A DNA stretch of 64,000 nucleotides from the NCBI RefSeq assembly GCF_014779715.1, contig NZ_JACXYU010000006.1:62001-126000 (forward strand), given 5' to 3'. The notes beneath the pieces were generated by a model. The model was not told the DNA's origin. It made no database searches and saw only the letters and a program-made list of their open reading frames with translations. Positions 63,256 through 64,000 of this stretch are shown piece after piece; the stretch's first letter is position 1, and the number at the start of each line of letters is the position of its first letter. Source of the DNA: Streptomyces chumphonensis (lineage in GTDB: Bacteria; Actinomycetota; Actinomycetes; Streptomycetales; Streptomycetaceae). The position numbers and the translations under genes were made by a program.

Positions 63256-64000
63256 GCACCCTCCCGCGGGCCCACACGCTCGACCTGCACCTGGATCTCG
63301 ACCTGCGGCAGCGTCGCGGGCGCAGGGAGCAGCTCGCGGCGGCCCTGCGGCGGGCGATCGAGACCGGCCGGCTGCCGCCCGGCGCCCGGCTCCCCTCCTC
63401 CCGCAGCGTCGCGGTCGAGTTCGGCATCGCCCGGGGGACCGTCGTCGCCGCCTACCACCTGCTCATCGCCGAAGGCCACCTGGAGACGGTGCAGGGCTCG
63501 GGAACCCGCGTCGTCGGTCCCGCGCGCCCGACGCCCCGGCACGTGCGGGGGCCGGCCGCACCGCCCGAGTCCCGGACCCCGTTGCGGTACACCTTCCGGC
63601 CGGGTATGCCGGACGTGACGCTGTTCCCACGCGGCGCCTGGACCAGGTCGACGCAGCACGTGCTCAAGACGGTCCCGGCCGAGGCGCTGGGCTACGGCGA
63701 CCCCCGGGGCCGCATCGAGCTGCGCCGGGCCCTGGCCGACTACCTGGCCCGGAGCAGGGGCGTCAGCGCGCATCCCGATCGGATCGTGGTCTGCCACGGC
63801 TTCACCCAGGCACTCGGGCTCATCGCCACCGTGCTGGCGGAGCACGGGGTGGCCGGAGTGTCCGTCGAGAACCCGTGCTATCCGCTCTTCCGGGACGTCA
63901 TCGAGCTCGCCGGACTCCGCGTCCACCCCGTCGACGTGGACGGGAACGGGCTGCTCCCGGCCGATCTGCGCGGCGGAGCCGCCGTCGTCACCCCGATCCA
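63252..64000 (+). CDS. MocR/PdxR-type GntR regulator, cut by the window edge
   Basis: The first 249 codons of a GntR-aminotransferase fusion regulator. The winged helix reads LAAALRRAIETGRLPPGARLPSSRSVAVEFGIARGTVVAAYHLL. A linker leads to the PLP-fold domain (FRPGMPDVTLFP, LGYGDPRGRIELRRALADYLARSRGV). No ATG or GTG lies near the domain start. A CTG at 63252, overlapping the upstream stop (CTGA) and 4 nt after GGAGG, gives a natural N-terminus. GTG at 63198 in the same frame is the alternative. The 3' end is outside the window. Confidence 0.85.
   Translation, partial: MSTLPRAHTLDLHLDLDLRQRRGRREQLAAALRRAIETGRLPPGARLPSSRSVAVEFGIARGTVVAAYHLLIAEGHLETVQGSGTRVVGPARPTPRHVRGPAAPPESRTPLRYTFRPGMPDVTLFPRGAWTRSTQHVLKTVPAEALGYGDPRGRIELRRALADYLARSRGVSAHPDRIVVCHGFTQALGLIATVLAEHGVAGVSVENPCYPLFRDVIELAGLRVHPVDVDGNGLLPADLRGGAAVVTPI

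Overview
The window is chromosomal DNA from a high-GC actinomycete, almost certainly Streptomyces. The evidence is third-position G/C bias in every gene, frequent GTG and TTG starts, and a core run (dinG, lexA, nrdR, nrdJ, rnhB, recQ-like, whiH, hrdB, trypsin-like protease, parE ... parC, two M16 peptidases, M23 peptidase, GntR, ptsH, pat) in the order known from the hrdB region of Streptomyces coelicolor. No rRNA, tRNA, insertion sequence, prophage or CRISPR array was seen.

Left part (1-16.3 kb). An anti-sigma-type ATPase converges on a reverse-strand block made of a high-affinity phosphate importer (pstS-pstC-pstA-pstB, with a PHO box ahead of pstS and a hairpin after it) followed by an atypical OmpR/PhoB-type regulator. 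An iron box lies between an alpha/beta hydrolase and a rightward pair: an 83-aa unknown protein and a siderophore-interacting flavoprotein. Then come panD, two tandem trypsin-like lipoproteins (one frameshifted) and an NRPS-independent siderophore operon (IucA/IucC synthetase, GNAT acyltransferase, second IucA/IucC synthetase). The usual decarboxylase and monooxygenase genes are not in the window.

Centre (16.3-43.2 kb). These are DNA repair and nucleotide genes: dinG, lexA with an SOS box, and nrdR-nrdJ behind two NrdR boxes. They are followed by arylamine N-acetyltransferase, a YdbC-like protein, a histidine phosphatase, RNase HII and a RecQ-like helicase fused to a phosphoribosyltransferase domain. 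Next come a DUF4192 protein, a membrane spermidine-synthase-like protein, an NrtR-type Nudix regulator and an ABC ATPase-permease fusion. The block ends with the sporulation regulator whiH behind a sigma-WhiG-like promoter, the principal sigma factor hrdB behind a sigma-R-like promoter, a secreted trypsin, a small zinc-ribbon protein and parE.

Right part (43.2-64 kb). A DUF485/symporter pair is followed by a sucrase-ferredoxin-like protein that starts at a second iron box, a CobW GTPase, parC, and a catalytic plus non-catalytic M16 peptidase pair. A c-di-AMP (ydaO-type) riboswitch precedes an M23 endopeptidase. Then come a GntR regulator, ptsH, a GNAT/acyl-CoA-synthetase Pat protein, a DUF5998-phosphodiesterase-thymidine kinase run, a double VOC protein and a sulfurtransferase. 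A MocR-type regulator runs off the right edge and may start with CTG.

Common themes are metal and phosphate control (PHO box, two iron boxes, siderophore genes), cell-cycle and stress regulators, and a large number of apparently leaderless genes in which a -10 hexamer sits 6-9 nt before the start codon with no Shine-Dalgarno.
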